Positions 8,739-17,302 of a stretch of 64,000 bases of DNA are shown piece by piece. The DNA lies in assembly GCA_016342585.1 (NCBI GenBank), contig JAEINK010000021.1:1-64000 (forward strand). Reading direction: 5' to 3'. Below the pieces are notes generated by a model. That model was not told the DNA's origin. It ran no database searches and was given only the letters and a program-made list of their open reading frames with translations. How positions within the stretch are numbered: the stretch's first letter is position 1; the number at the start of each line of letters is the position of its first letter. Source of the stretch: Spirochaetales bacterium. Its GTDB lineage: Bacteria > Spirochaetota > Spirochaetia > UBA9216. The translations under genes were made by a program, and so were the position numbers.

Positions 8739-9614
8739 TTATAGTTTTTTCATAACCGGCATTTTTACGGTAAGCTTATCATACAAAGAGTTAATATTAT
8801 TTCTTGTTACAGTTTCTCCCATGTATTCCTGGCCAATATCCACTGGGAATCTATCAAGAAAGCTGATCTCTTTGAAGCATTTTTCCTTACTCCATCCTTT
8901 TCCTACAGCGACTGCTATTGTGGATACCCATTCCATTAGAAAAGCTCTTTGAACATAAATCTCCTGCTTATTGCAAACCGGACCATGACCGGGTACTATT
9001 ATATCAACATCGAGATCCAGGAGCTTATCCAGGGATTCGAGCCACTGATCAACATTTGAGGCATGAAGCCAGGTCTGACATCCGTGAAACAGGGTATCAC
9101 CAACGAAAGCAATTTTATCTTCCGGAATTACCACTGCTAACTGACCGGGAGTATGGCCGGGAGTATGGATAAGCTGGAATGTCTTGTTGCCTACTCTCAG
9201 TGTGGCGTCTCCATCTATTGTTATATCCGGTTTGTGGGGATTCGCAAAATAATCTTCTCGTGAAGGAAAAAGTTTTTCTCCTTCGGGGTCGCTTCTGGGA
9301 ATGGCATCATGAGCATAATCGAAAGGGTCAAACCCCGGATCCGGAACCATAAATCCATCGAAAGTAGCCTGATGCGATATAATATGTTCAACATCCTGAA
9401 AATAGTAATTACCAAAGATATGATCTATATGAAGCTCCGTATTGATAATATATTTGATTGCACCATGAGCCTTAGCTTCTTCATACATTTTGACAGCTTT
9501 TGTCGGAAGTTGGGGGGTATCTATTACAACAACACCGTCTGATGTTATAACATAGGCAGGATTGCATCCATGAGTTTTCGTTTCAACAAAAATTCCTTTC
9601 CTTACTTCATCCAT
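8739..9614 (-). CDS. Metallo-beta-lactamase-fold hydrolase with variant first ligand
   Basis: The protein has 291 residues with the MBL fold. Metal motifs are TELHIDHIFGN (residues ~60-70), HTPGHTPGQ, DTLFHG and VPGHGPV. The usual HxHxDH motif has Glu in place of the first His (GAG codon), a variation seen in some MBL subfamilies. The family hydrolyses esters, lactones or thioesters, so a lactone or CoA-ester substrate would fit the island, but nothing here proves it. No signal peptide is seen. AGGAGG lies just upstream of the ATG. It is transcribed divergently from the AraC regulator at 9760 and is a likely target of it. Confidence 0.85.
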   Translation of the reverse strand: MDEVRKGIFVETKTHGCNPAYVITSDGVVVIDTPQLPTKAVKMYEEAKAHGAIKYIINTELHIDHIFGNYYFQDVEHIISHQATFDGFMVPDPGFDPFDYAHDAIPRSDPEGEKLFPSREDYFANPHKPDITIDGDATLRVGNKTFQLIHTPGHTPGQLAVVIPEDKIAFVGDTLFHGCQTWLHASNVDQWLESLDKLLDLDVDIIVPGHGPVCNKQEIYVQRAFLMEWVSTIAVAVGKGWSKEKCFKEISFLDRFPVDIGQEYMGETVTRNNINSLYDKLTVKMPVMKKL

Positions 9615-9745
9615 ATGTATTCCTCCTGATATTTCAATCTTTTTTCAGATTTATATTCTTTTTTAATAATAAATGGTTTGGTTATGGTTCTCTACCGTAT
9701 ATAAGACCAAAAAATCCTAAATATGGACATTGAATTTAATGATTA

Positions 9746-9762
9746 TGGTATAATAAAATATG
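9746..9762 (+). promoter_or_regulatory. Extended -10 promoter giving a leaderless araC-type mRNA
   Basis: A perfect TATAAT (9749-9754) is preceded by TGG (9746-9748), forming an extended -10. The start ATG is at 9760, six bases after the box, where transcription should begin. There is no Shine-Dalgarno sequence. Confidence 0.6.
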
Positions 9763-10572
9763 GATAATCAATCAAAAGGTTATACTCTTGAGAATTTCGG
9801 ATTAAATCCGGATACTACAAAAGCATTTACTTTACATGGAATCTGGAACCAGGATGATCCTGAGATTCTTGATTTTCATGGGTTCCATCAGGTGTTAATG
9901 ACAATTGATGGTACCATTCTGCTTTACGATGAACATTTCCAGTATCCCCTATTTAAGCATGTGGCTGCCTTAATCCCTGCACATCTACCCCATCGTGTTA
10001 AAAAAGCCCAGAGTCAGAAGGATATACACTGTGAATCAATTTTCTTTAATAGGGATTTTTTTCCTCTTTCCGACAATAGTATTTCCGTTTTTGAGATAAC
10101 AGATCTTGGAGGAGCATTGATCAGAACTTTGAATGAAGAGCCTCTTATTGATATAAGTGAGGGATTTAAATTTCAATGTGTCGAATTACTAGGTGAGGTA
10201 ATAAAAAGGGATCTTCAGGACAGGACTCAACAGATCCGCCTCCCTGTTTCCGATGATCCCCGGATACAGAAAGCCACAAATTTTATAGAATCTCACTATC
10301 GGTCTAAAATAACTTTAACGGATCTTGCAGAAGCAGTTAACCTTTCTACAAGACAGCTTACAAGAATTTTTATTAAAGATTTTAAGATGTCCGCCATGGA
10401 GTATCTCCGCACCTATAGAATCCTTCATACCTCAGTAAGTTTATCTTCTTCCAAAAAGAAGGTTATAGATATAGCTTTGTCCCATGGGTATGAAACTATC
10501 TCTACCTTTTATCAGGATTTTTTCAAATATTTTGGGACATCACCTGATCGGTTCAGGAAACTATCATTATAA
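9760..10572 (+). CDS. AraC family transcriptional regulator
   Basis: The protein has 270 residues. The N-terminal ~150 residues are a cupin-like sensing domain with a run of His residues (DFHGFHQVL, PLFKHVAALIPAHLPHRV). The C-terminal ~100 residues carry two helix-turn-helix motifs: ITLTDLAEAVNLSTRQLTRIF and the typical second motif IDIALSHGYETISTFYQDFFKYFGTSP (given here by its ends, IDIALSHGY and FGTSPDRFRK). AraC proteins with cupin domains usually bind a sugar and activate a neighbouring pathway. It sits divergently from the MBL/transaldolase genes. The ATG is preceded by an extended -10 box with no ribosome site, so the mRNA is probably leaderless. Confidence 0.9.
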   Translation: MDNQSKGYTLENFGLNPDTTKAFTLHGIWNQDDPEILDFHGFHQVLMTIDGTILLYDEHFQYPLFKHVAALIPAHLPHRVKKAQSQKDIHCESIFFNRDFFPLSDNSISVFEITDLGGALIRTLNEEPLIDISEGFKFQCVELLGEVIKRDLQDRTQQIRLPVSDDPRIQKATNFIESHYRSKITLTDLAEAVNLSTRQLTRIFIKDFKMSAMEYLRTYRILHTSVSLSSSKKKVIDIALSHGYETISTFYQDFFKYFGTSPDRFRKLSL

Positions 10573-10599
10573 AGTAGATGAATTGTGGGTAATAAAAGA

Positions 10600-10633
10600 T
10601 TTTAAAAAATAAAGTCCCGGGAAAATGCGGGAC
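10600..10633 (-). terminator. Terminator of the minus-strand dehydrogenase gene
   Basis: GTCCCG (10614-10619) and CGGGAC (10628-10633) form a hairpin. Read on the minus strand, it is followed by TTTATTTTTTAAAA. It lies about 60 bp after the stop of the dehydrogenase at 10696 and may also serve the converging AraC gene. Confidence 0.65.
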
Positions 10634-10695
10634 CTGAGTATTAGCATGTTAAATAAATTATTTCAAATTAAAACCCGTGGTTTTACAAGGATTTT

Positions 10696-11643
10696 TTATT
10701 TGGGAATATCCCAATTAAAGTATTGAAAATAGGGAGCAGCGGCTTTTTGGTGAAACTCTTTCTGAGCCTCCTCAGGCCATTCATAAATTCCTTTTCCTGT
10801 TTTCATTCCCAGGTCTCCCTTATCAAAGTTTTTTTGAATAAGGTCCGGAGTTTTTGATCCTATGGCGAGGTCTGGGAGCAGGTAATCCTGAATACTTTTG
10901 ACCATATCCAGACCTGCAGCATCCTGATGTTGAAAAAGACCTACAACAGAATATCGAGGGGCAAAACTATACATCAAAGCCTTATCAACATCGGAAGCAG
11001 ATGCGATTCCTTGATCGACAATATTTGCTGCTTCTCTGACCAGAGCATGCTGAAGCCTGTTTGCAACAAAGCCGGGAACACTTTTATTTGCAATTATTGG
11101 TTTACGGCCGCAGGATTCAAGAAGATCGTATATAGTTTTGGCCGCTTCATTAGTGGTAAGTGTACCTTTTACAATTTCGACAAAAGGAATCAGGTGTGGT
11201 GGGTAGAAAGGGTGGGCAACCATTATTTTTTCTTTCTGTTTGTTGAATCCTTCAGCAAGGTCATCTGGAGATTTTGCTGAGGTTGTCGAGGCTATAGCTT
11301 TGTATTGAGTGCAATATTTTTCAACCATACTGTAAACATTGTGTTTCAACTCAATATTTTCCGGAACACATTCAAATATAATGTCTGCATCCGCTATTTC
11401 AGAATAGTTTGTAGTTGTAAAAAGGTAATTAGTACATCTACCAACTTCTTCTTCGGTGATTAACTCTTTTTCAAATAGAACGTCAAAAAATTTGTTATAT
11501 TGTTGTAAACCTTTTTCGATTTTCTCATCAGTCCTTGCAAACATTGTAGTTTTATATCCGTTGCCTGTGAATAGTGCTGCCTGACTTGAACCGATCATCC
11601 CGGTACCAATTATTGCAATATGATCTATTCCATCTATTTTCAT
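10696..11643 (-). CDS. 3-hydroxyacyl-CoA / L-gulonate 3-dehydrogenase family enzyme
   Basis: This is an NAD-dependent dehydrogenase of 315 residues. The Rossmann motif is GTGMIG near residue 13. The catalytic region is AHPFYPPHLIPFVEIV, where the HPF-PPHLIPxVE pattern resembles L-gulonate 3-dehydrogenase and carnitine dehydrogenase more than fatty-acid enzymes. The C-terminal dimer domain begins near VPGFVANRLQHAL. In a sugar-acid island, an L-gulonate/hydroxy-acid oxidation role is the most likely, but a 3-hydroxybutyryl-CoA role cannot be excluded. An AAGGAGAAGG site precedes the ATG. A consensus promoter and the shared palindromic operator lie upstream, so it should respond to the same regulator as the PEP-utiliser gene. 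Confidence 0.85.
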   Translation of the reverse strand: MKIDGIDHIAIIGTGMIGSSQAALFTGNGYKTTMFARTDEKIEKGLQQYNKFFDVLFEKELITEEEVGRCTNYLFTTTNYSEIADADIIFECVPENIELKHNVYSMVEKYCTQYKAIASTTSAKSPDDLAEGFNKQKEKIMVAHPFYPPHLIPFVEIVKGTLTTNEAAKTIYDLLESCGRKPIIANKSVPGFVANRLQHALVREAANIVDQGIASASDVDKALMYSFAPRYSVVGLFQHQDAAGLDMVKSIQDYLLPDLAIGSKTPDLIQKNFDKGDLGMKTGKGIYEWPEEAQKEFHQKAAAPYFQYFNWDIPK

Positions 11644-11682
11644 ATGAACCTTCTCCTTGTTGTTGTGTAGTAAAAATTATAA

Positions 11683-11727
11683 ATTATCGATTATCTATAA
11701 TTATACAGCAAACGATTGTCATGTCAA
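11683..11727 (-). promoter_or_regulatory. Consensus promoter with palindromic operator for the dehydrogenase gene
   Basis: On the minus strand TTGACA (11727-11722) and TATAAT (11705-11700) are separated by 16 bp. The imperfect palindrome ATTATCGATTATCTATAAT (11683-11701) overlaps the -10 and the expected start. It shares 15 of 16 bases with the site at 3515-3530. A repressor bound here would block transcription. Confidence 0.7.
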
Positions 11728-11807
11728 TGAATGGTGGTTAATATCCTGATATTTATGATACCCAAGGAGAAATAATGCGATAAAAAATAAAGAGCGAAGT
11801 TCATAAA

Positions 11808-12620
11808 TTATTTATAGACAGGTTTGAGAAGCGTAAACCGTGTAAAATTTCCTTGAATTTGATCTATTAGTTCACGCAACTCTACTCCGCGTTCTTCCGC
11901 CAGGACCTGATAGGTATAGCCGATATAACCGGGATGATTTGTTTTGCCCCGCACAGGGACGGGGCTTAAATAGGGAGAGTCTGTTTCCGTCAAAATACGG
12001 TTGTCCGGCACAATTTTTGCCGCCTCCCGAAGATTCCCGGCATTCTTATAGGTTACATTCCCGGCAAAAGAGATGTAAAATCCCAGATCCACAAAAGGTG
12101 TCACCCATTCGGGGTCGGAAGAAAAGCAGTGCATGATTCCACCTTTGACCGGGGGGATCTGTTTAAGGCAGGCAAGAAGATCCTCTTCGGCATTCCGGCA
12201 GTGGATAACAACTGGAAGGCTTACCTTGTTTGCAATCCCAAGCTGGGAGAGTAAAAGCTCCTGCTGAAGCGCCTTTGTTCCATAGTCGTGAAAATAATCC
12301 AGACCAATTTCACCAAGGGCTACGATTCTATCACTTGATCGAAGATGGGCTTCAAGGAGAGGCAAATCTACTTTCCAATTCTCCTTCTCACAATGGGAAG
12401 GGTAGAGACCGCTGGCCATATAGAGGTTGGGAAACGATTCGATGATCTCTTTTCTTGTATCAAAGTTTTCAGGGACAATCCCAATTTCCATCCCGGAGGT
12501 GAGCCCGCGGCGGAATGATTCTTTGAGCATGCCGAGGCCGTCCAACCCTTTTTTGTTTATATGCAGCAGGTGGAAATGGGAGTCGATCATCCCCTTTTCA
12601 AGTTTGTACACTTCTTTCAT
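11808..12620 (-). CDS. TatD family metal-dependent hydrolase
   Basis: This is a TIM-barrel DNase/hydrolase of the TatD/YcfH family, about 270 residues. Metal ligands are visible in order: DSHFHL at the N-terminus, Glu in GEIGLDY, His in VIHCRNA, His in MHCFS, and Asp in TETDSPYL. The family acts as 3'-5' exonuclease/AP-type nuclease in DNA or RNA quality control. The ATG at 12620 has no ribosome site and lies just after a small CCGGT hairpin. A second ATG at 12590 (MIDSHFHL) is closer to the usual family start, so the N-terminus is uncertain by 10 residues. It is divergent from a small Cys-rich protein gene. Confidence 0.85.
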   Translation of the reverse strand: MKEVYKLEKGMIDSHFHLLHINKKGLDGLGMLKESFRRGLTSGMEIGIVPENFDTRKEIIESFPNLYMASGLYPSHCEKENWKVDLPLLEAHLRSSDRIVALGEIGLDYFHDYGTKALQQELLLSQLGIANKVSLPVVIHCRNAEEDLLACLKQIPPVKGGIMHCFSSDPEWVTPFVDLGFYISFAGNVTYKNAGNLREAAKIVPDNRILTETDSPYLSPVPVRGKTNHPGYIGYTYQVLAEERGVELRELIDQIQGNFTRFTLLKPVYK

Positions 12621-12676
12621 ACCGGTGATTCTAACCGGCTGTTTCTTTTTAGGATAGTGATTTTCTTTTCTTAATC

Positions 12677-12691
12677 TGATAAAATTATAGC
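12677..12691. promoter_or_regulatory. Overlapping divergent -10 boxes between tatD-like and small Cys gene
   Basis: On the plus strand TGATAAAAT (12677-12685) is an extended -10 for the gene at 12696. On the minus strand TGCTATAAT (12692-12684) is an extended -10 for the TatD gene. The two hexamers overlap by two bases, so RNA polymerase could not use both at once. Confidence 0.5.
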
Positions 12692-12695
12692 AGTT

Positions 12696-12893
12696 ATGAG
12701 TGAAGATTATCCTGATCGGCCGCCCAATTGTTTAAAATGCATCCATTTCTCGGTTTCATGGGATCCAAACTTTCCTCGATCCTGTAAGGTTTTCGGAGTA
12801 AAATCCAGGCATCTTCCAAGCCAGTCGGTCTATCGGGCTACGGGTAAGAATTGTCCAGCCTTTCAGCTTTCACCGAAAATACGCGAAAATTGA
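12696..12893 (+). CDS. Small conserved Cys-rich protein
   Basis: The protein has 65 residues with four cysteines in the pattern CLKC...CKVFG...CPAF. The core IHFSVSWDP-FPRSCK and the later SRHLPSQSV match a small conserved bacterial family of unknown function (CxxC, tWDp-fPr-C, lPS). The cysteines suggest a zinc site. It is too short to be an enzyme on its own. The ATG has no Shine-Dalgarno sequence and lies 10 bases after an extended -10 box, so the leader is only a few bases long. It is divergent from the TatD gene and converges with a diguanylate cyclase gene. Confidence 0.75.
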   Translation: MSEDYPDRPPNCLKCIHFSVSWDPNFPRSCKVFGVKSRHLPSQSVYRATGKNCPAFQLSPKIREN

Positions 12894-12940
12894 GGTATTC
12901 CCTTTAAAATCTTCTATGTTTAAGGGGGCAATAGAGCTTG

Positions 12941-14053
12941 TCAGTTAATATATCGGGCCCTGGCGAGCAGTCCGCTTCTGTAGACCGTTGAACAGTTTCG
13001 CCCGCGTTTCTTAGACTGGTAGAGGGCGGCATCGGCTTGAGAAACCAAATCTTCGGTAAAGTTTATTCCCGGTGAAATGTTTGCCACACCTATGCTGACC
13101 GTGACCTTCAGGACCTGTTCCTGGAAGACCACATCCATTTTTTCGATGCTTGTTCGAATCCTCTCGGCGACCAGCATTGAAGACTTTTTGTTGTGTCCTT
13201 TCAGGAGGACAACAAACTCCTCTCCTCCAAATCGTGCAACGACATCTACCTCTCTGACAGAATCTTCGACCGTACGTGCCAGGGAATAAAGGACCATATC
13301 ACCTGCCAGATGACCATAGACATCATTGAATTTCTTGAAGAAGTCAACATCCAGGATGAGTAGTGAACAGGAAACATCATACCTTTTATACAGGGCAATA
13401 TCATCGGTCAATTGTCTGGAAAAATGGGAGTGGTTAAACAGTTTTGTCTTGGAATCCATAACAGAGCTTTTGTAATGGACATTATTTTGAAGCCAGATGG
13501 CTGTAAAGGTCATTAACCTGTCGATATAGACAACTTCATCGTTTGTGTAATCGTCACCCATCATTTTTTTACCAATTATAATGAGTCCATATAATCCATT
13601 CATCCCGAGCATGGGAACAATCATTTCAGGATCGAGGGTTTTCAGTTCCTCTAAACTCCCAGTATCCGGGAACTTATACTCAAACAGAGGGAAACTTAAG
13701 GTGTTGGGGTACTCCTTGAAAAACTCCGAATAGGGTTTAAGACTATCGATTTTAAAGTTGGAGGCAACGGGTTTCATCTTTTCGTAGCAGAGGATTTCCA
13801 GTGGTTCGTCATCGCCGAAGGGTTGAAATACAAAATTCAGGTGCGATGGAATAAATCGGTCTACCAGAAGGGAAAGGACATAATCCGTGAGCTCTCTATT
13901 TGTCTGTTTATCGAAGAGTTCAATGATTTGATCCATCAGTTCTTCTCTGGAATTGACCCTGAGTTGTTGAACCTTTATATAATCAATAAGACCTATCTTA
14001 TCCAGCAGATCATAATGTTTAATTATCTCGGGATTATTAAGTAATTCGGTCAC
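12941..14053 (-). CDS. Diguanylate cyclase (GGDEF domain)
   Basis: This enzyme makes cyclic di-GMP from two GTP and has 370 residues. The C-terminal GGDEF domain is intact: the active-site loop RFGGEEF is at residues 274-280, and the product-inhibition site RxxD (REVD) is at 267-270. The N-terminal ~190 residues have the look of a GAF-like sensor (PMLGMNGLYGLIIIG) but no clear ligand motif. No transmembrane segment is seen, so it acts in the cytoplasm. The start is GTG at 14053, with a GGGGG ribosome site. It is divergent from typA. In spirochaetes c-di-GMP usually tunes motility and surface properties. Confidence 0.9.
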   Translation of the reverse strand: MTELLNNPEIIKHYDLLDKIGLIDYIKVQQLRVNSREELMDQIIELFDKQTNRELTDYVLSLLVDRFIPSHLNFVFQPFGDDEPLEILCYEKMKPVASNFKIDSLKPYSEFFKEYPNTLSFPLFEYKFPDTGSLEELKTLDPEMIVPMLGMNGLYGLIIIGKKMMGDDYTNDEVVYIDRLMTFTAIWLQNNVHYKSSVMDSKTKLFNHSHFSRQLTDDIALYKRYDVSCSLLILDVDFFKKFNDVYGHLAGDMVLYSLARTVEDSVREVDVVARFGGEEFVVLLKGHNKKSSMLVAERIRTSIEKMDVVFQEQVLKVTVSIGVANISPGINFTEDLVSQADAALYQSKKRGRNCSTVYRSGLLARARYIN

Positions 14054-14129
14054 TATACCCCCTGTGATGCCTGATATGGGTCTGGAAAAAATAATAAATT
14101 CTATCTATACCCGAGTCAAGGCGGATGAC

Positions 14130-14200
14130 TTGCTTTTATTGTCGGTAAAATGGTATAAAAACCATAGTAAATCCTTTGCCGGGAGGGCCGGGCAGCTCCC
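14130..14200 (+). promoter_or_regulatory. typA promoter and leader hairpin
   Basis: TTGCTT (14130-14135) and TATAAA (14154-14159) are 18 bp apart, with TGG before the -10. The predicted transcript would start near 14166 and have an ~80-nt leader containing a GGGAG/CTCCC hairpin (14181-14200). It starts downstream of the longer in-frame extension at 14064, which supports the TTG start at 14247. Confidence 0.5.
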
Positions 14201-14246
14201 TTTCGCCGCAAACCATAAGAACTGCCTGTTACTTAAGGAAACAATT

Positions 14247-16067
14247 TTGAATAATAACTCATCTATTAGAAATATAGCTATAATTGCGCATGTCGATCAT
14301 GGTAAAACCACCCTTGTGGATGCCATGTTCCAGCAGAGCGGTCTGTTCAGAGATAATCAGGACATTGAAGATCGTGTAATGGATAATATGGATCTTGAAC
14401 GTGAACGGGGAATTACCATTACGGCTAAGAACTGTTCTGTTAACTGGAAGGGAACCAAGATTAATATCATTGATACTCCGGGTCACGCTGACTTCGGGGG
14501 TGAGGTTGAACGAGGCCTTTCCATGGCCGATGGGGCCATCCTCCTTGTTGATGCTTCCGAAGGTCCCCTTCCCCAGACCCGTTTTGTCCTTGAGAAAGCT
14601 TTGAAAAAAGGACTCAAGATCATGGTTGTTATCAATAAGATTGACCGACAGGATGCCAGGACCGCGGCTGTTCTTGATGAAGTTTACAGCCTTCTTATCG
14701 ATCTTGACGCCAATGATGAGCAGATGGAATTTCCCCTGCTTTATGCAATAGGCCGGGATGGTCTTGCCATGGAAAAACCGGATGATGTGGTGGAAAACCT
14801 GCACATTCTTCTGGATCTCATTGTCGATGAAGTTTCTCCCCCCGTGGGAGACCCTGATGTTCCTTTTCAGATGCTTGTTTCGGATCTTGGTTATTCCGAC
14901 TATCTTGGTCGTCTGGCCATCGGGAAGGTTGTTAACGGTTCCGCCAGCTCCAGAGATTCCCTTTTCTGTCTGGGAGACAAGGGAAGCCGGAAGGAGCTTA
15001 AGGTTTCCAAACTTCAGGTATATGAAGGAATCTCTCTTGCCGAAACAACAAGGGTTCTTCCCGGCGACATCGTCGTTCTTTCGGGAATTGAGGATGTTTC
15101 CATCGGGGATACGATCTGTACCGATCGAAATGCCGATCCTCTTCCCAGGATCAAAGTAGATGAGCCCACTGTTTTCATGAAATTCGCCAGGAATTCATCC
15201 CCCAATGCCGGAAAAGACGGAAAGCTCGTCCAGTCTTCCAAGATTCGGGAACGACTTATTAAAGAGAGCCTTTTGAATGTTTCTGTCCAGGTTGAAGAGG
15301 CTGAGGATAAAGACAGTTTTATAGTAAAAGGCCGTGGTGAGTTTCAGATGGCTATCCTTGTGGAAACCATGAGGAGAGAAGGATTCGAGCTCTGTATTGG
15401 GAGACCCCATGTTATTTTCAAGACTATTGACGGAGTGCGGCATGAACCTATTGAAAACCTGTTAATCGACTGCAGTGATGAGTATTCAAATGTCGTTATG
15501 GATAAACTTCTTCAGAAGAAATGTCTGCTTACAAATATGATGCACAGAGATGGGGGGCGTGTGAACCTTGAGTTTTCCGCACCCTCACGATCCCTCATCG
15601 GATACAGGGATGAGTTCTTAACCGATACAAGGGGTACCGGAATTATTAATTCCTCCTTCCATGGGTATGAACCATTCCGGGGGGATTTTCCCCACAGAAA
15701 CTCGGGGAGTCTTGTGGCAGACAGACCTGGAAAGGCTGTTCCCTATGCACTCTTCAACCTTGAAGCAAGAGGAAAACTTTTTGTGAAACCTGGTGATGAT
15801 ATCTATGAAGGTATGATCGTCGGCGAACACACCAGAGATAATGACCTGAATGTTAACCCCTCTAAACCCAAGAAACTTTCAAATATGAGGGCTTCTGGAA
15901 AGGATGAGGCTGTTATTCTTACTACAGTTGTACCCATGACCCTGGAGAAAGCCATACAGTTTATCCGGGAGGATGAGCTTGTAGAGGTTACTCCTAAAAT
16001 AATCAGGGTAAGGAAGGCTGCTCTTGGTGCTCAGGAGCGTAAAGTTCTTGAGAAACGCCTGCAATAG
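14247..16067 (+). CDS. typA: Ribosome-associated GTPase TypA/BipA
   Basis: This is a translational GTPase that helps 50S assembly and stress or cold growth. The 606-residue product matches the usual family length. GTPase motifs: G1 AHVDHGKT, switch RGITI, G3 [13 protein letters not shown]4 NKIDR. Elongation-factor-like domains II, III and V follow, and the C-terminal BipA-specific domain is present ([16 protein letters not shown] region). The start is TTG at 14247, which gives the standard N-terminus just before [13 protein letters not shown] and has AAGGA at 14235-14239. An in-frame extension back to 14064 is longer than the family and lies before the predicted transcript start. It is divergent from the GGDEF gene. 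Confidence 0.95.
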   Translation: MNNNSSIRNIAIIAHVDHGKTTLVDAMFQQSGLFRDNQDIEDRVMDNMDLERERGITITAKNCSVNWKGTKINIIDTPGHADFGGEVERGLSMADGAILLVDASEGPLPQTRFVLEKALKKGLKIMVVINKIDRQDARTAAVLDEVYSLLIDLDANDEQMEFPLLYAIGRDGLAMEKPDDVVENLHILLDLIVDEVSPPVGDPDVPFQMLVSDLGYSDYLGRLAIGKVVNGSASSRDSLFCLGDKGSRKELKVSKLQVYEGISLAETTRVLPGDIVVLSGIEDVSIGDTICTDRNADPLPRIKVDEPTVFMKFARNSSPNAGKDGKLVQSSKIRERLIKESLLNVSVQVEEAEDKDSFIVKGRGEFQMAILVETMRREGFELCIGRPHVIFKTIDGVRHEPIENLLIDCSDEYSNVVMDKLLQKKCLLTNMMHRDGGRVNLEFSAPSRSLIGYRDEFLTDTRGTGIINSSFHGYEPFRGDFPHRNSGSLVADRPGKAVPYALFNLEARGKLFVKPGDDIYEGMIVGEHTRDNDLNVNPSKPKKLSNMRASGKDEAVILTTVVPMTLEKAIQFIREDELVEVTPKIIRVRKAALGAQERKVLEKRLQ

Positions 16068-16097
16068 GGAATATTTCCCTAAGCCTGTGAAATATTG

Positions 16098-16103
16098 TAT
16101 AAT
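16098..16103 (+). promoter_or_regulatory. -10 box for ychF
   Basis: A perfect TATAAT sits 48 bp before the ychF start. The -35 is weak. It gives a leader of about 40 nt that carries the AAGGA ribosome site. Confidence 0.45.
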
Positions 16104-16150
16104 ATCCCCGCGAAACAATAACTTTTAAACTAAGATTATAAGGACATAAT

Positions 16151-17260
16151 ATGGGAATGAATTGCGGTATTGTCGGACTGCCCAACGTCGGGAAGTCCAC
16201 TATATTTTCCGCCCTTACATCCGCCCCGGCAGAGGCGGCAAATTATCCTTTCTGCACAATCGATCCTAATGTGGGGCTCGTCAATATGCCCGATAAAAGG
16301 CTTGATAAGATCTGTGAGATTATCCCACCCCAGAAACGGATCCCTGCCGTGGTTGAATTCGTGGATATAGCGGGCCTTGTGGCCGGTGCTTCAAAGGGGG
16401 AGGGCCTGGGAAATCAGTTCCTTTCACATATCAGGCAGGTTGGTGTTATCTGTCATGTTGTTCGCTGTTTTGAGGATGCTAATATTATTCATGTTAATAA
16501 TGTCGTTGCCCCTTTGTCGGATATCGAAACGATTAATACTGAACTTGCTTTAGCGGATCTTGATACCGTTGAGAAGCGTCTTGAGAAGATCCCTAAGATG
16601 CTCAGATCCCCCGATAAGGATATGCAGAAGGAAGCCAAGCTTTCCGAGCCCCTTTTAGGCCGTCTTAAGGAGGCCTTGAGCGAGGCGAAACCGGCCAGGA
16701 GCCTTGAGTATACCAATGATGAAGCTTTGATCATCCGGGACCTCCACCTTCTTACCATGAAAAAACAGATCATTGTCTGTAATGTGGATGAAGCAGGACT
16801 TGAGTCGGATAATGAGCATGTAAAGGCCATCAAAGAGGCATGCGCTGCAGAGGGAACCCTTGTTGTTACTATCTGTGGACAGCTGGAGGCCGATATTGCG
16901 GCTCTCGAGACTCAGGAAGAGAAGGATGAGTTCCTCGCCGAGGCTGGCCTGGAAGAATCAGGCCTTTCAAAGCTTATTCATGCCGGTTATGCGGCCCTTG
17001 GTCTTCAAACCTATTTCACGGCCGGTACTGACGAGAACCGGGCATGGACTGTTCCTGTCGGAGCGACGGCTCCCGAAGCTGCCGGGGTAATTCATACCGA
17101 CTTTCAGCGCGGATTTATTAAGGCCGAGGTTTATCACTGTGAAGACCTTTTTGAGTTTAAAACAGAAGATGCCATTCGAAAAGCGGGTAAGCTCCGTCAG
17201 GAAGGGAAAGGATATGTCGTGAAGGATGGGGACATTATGCACTTCAAGTTTAATGTATAA
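16151..17260 (+). CDS. ychF: Ribosome-binding ATPase YchF
   Basis: This is an OBG-type P-loop protein of 369 residues that prefers ATP over GTP and binds ribosomes. G1 GLPNVGKST is at residues 8-16; the TIDPNVG switch follows, then DIAGLVAGASKGEGLGNQF (G3 region). The usual NKxD is replaced by NVDE, the known reason for ATP preference. The C-terminal TGS domain is present (RGFIKAEVYHCEDL, ending in HFKFNV). An AAGGAC site precedes the ATG. It follows typA on the same strand with its own -10, and both proteins act in translation stress. Confidence 0.95.
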   Translation: MGMNCGIVGLPNVGKSTIFSALTSAPAEAANYPFCTIDPNVGLVNMPDKRLDKICEIIPPQKRIPAVVEFVDIAGLVAGASKGEGLGNQFLSHIRQVGVICHVVRCFEDANIIHVNNVVAPLSDIETINTELALADLDTVEKRLEKIPKMLRSPDKDMQKEAKLSEPLLGRLKEALSEAKPARSLEYTNDEALIIRDLHLLTMKKQIIVCNVDEAGLESDNEHVKAIKEACAAEGTLVVTICGQLEADIAALETQEEKDEFLAEAGLEESGLSKLIHAGYAALGLQTYFTAGTDENRAWTVPVGATAPEAAGVIHTDFQRGFIKAEVYHCEDLFEFKTEDAIRKAGKLRQEGKGYVVKDGDIMHFKFNV

Positions 17261-17302
17261 CAGCCGGATCCCGGTGATATTTTAAAGGAAGGTAACGAGT
17301 AT

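Noticed and set aside
14064-14246. N-terminal extension of TypA by 61 residues
   Set aside because: TypA starts near [13 protein letters not shown]; the extension exceeds family length and lies largely upstream of the predicted transcript start.
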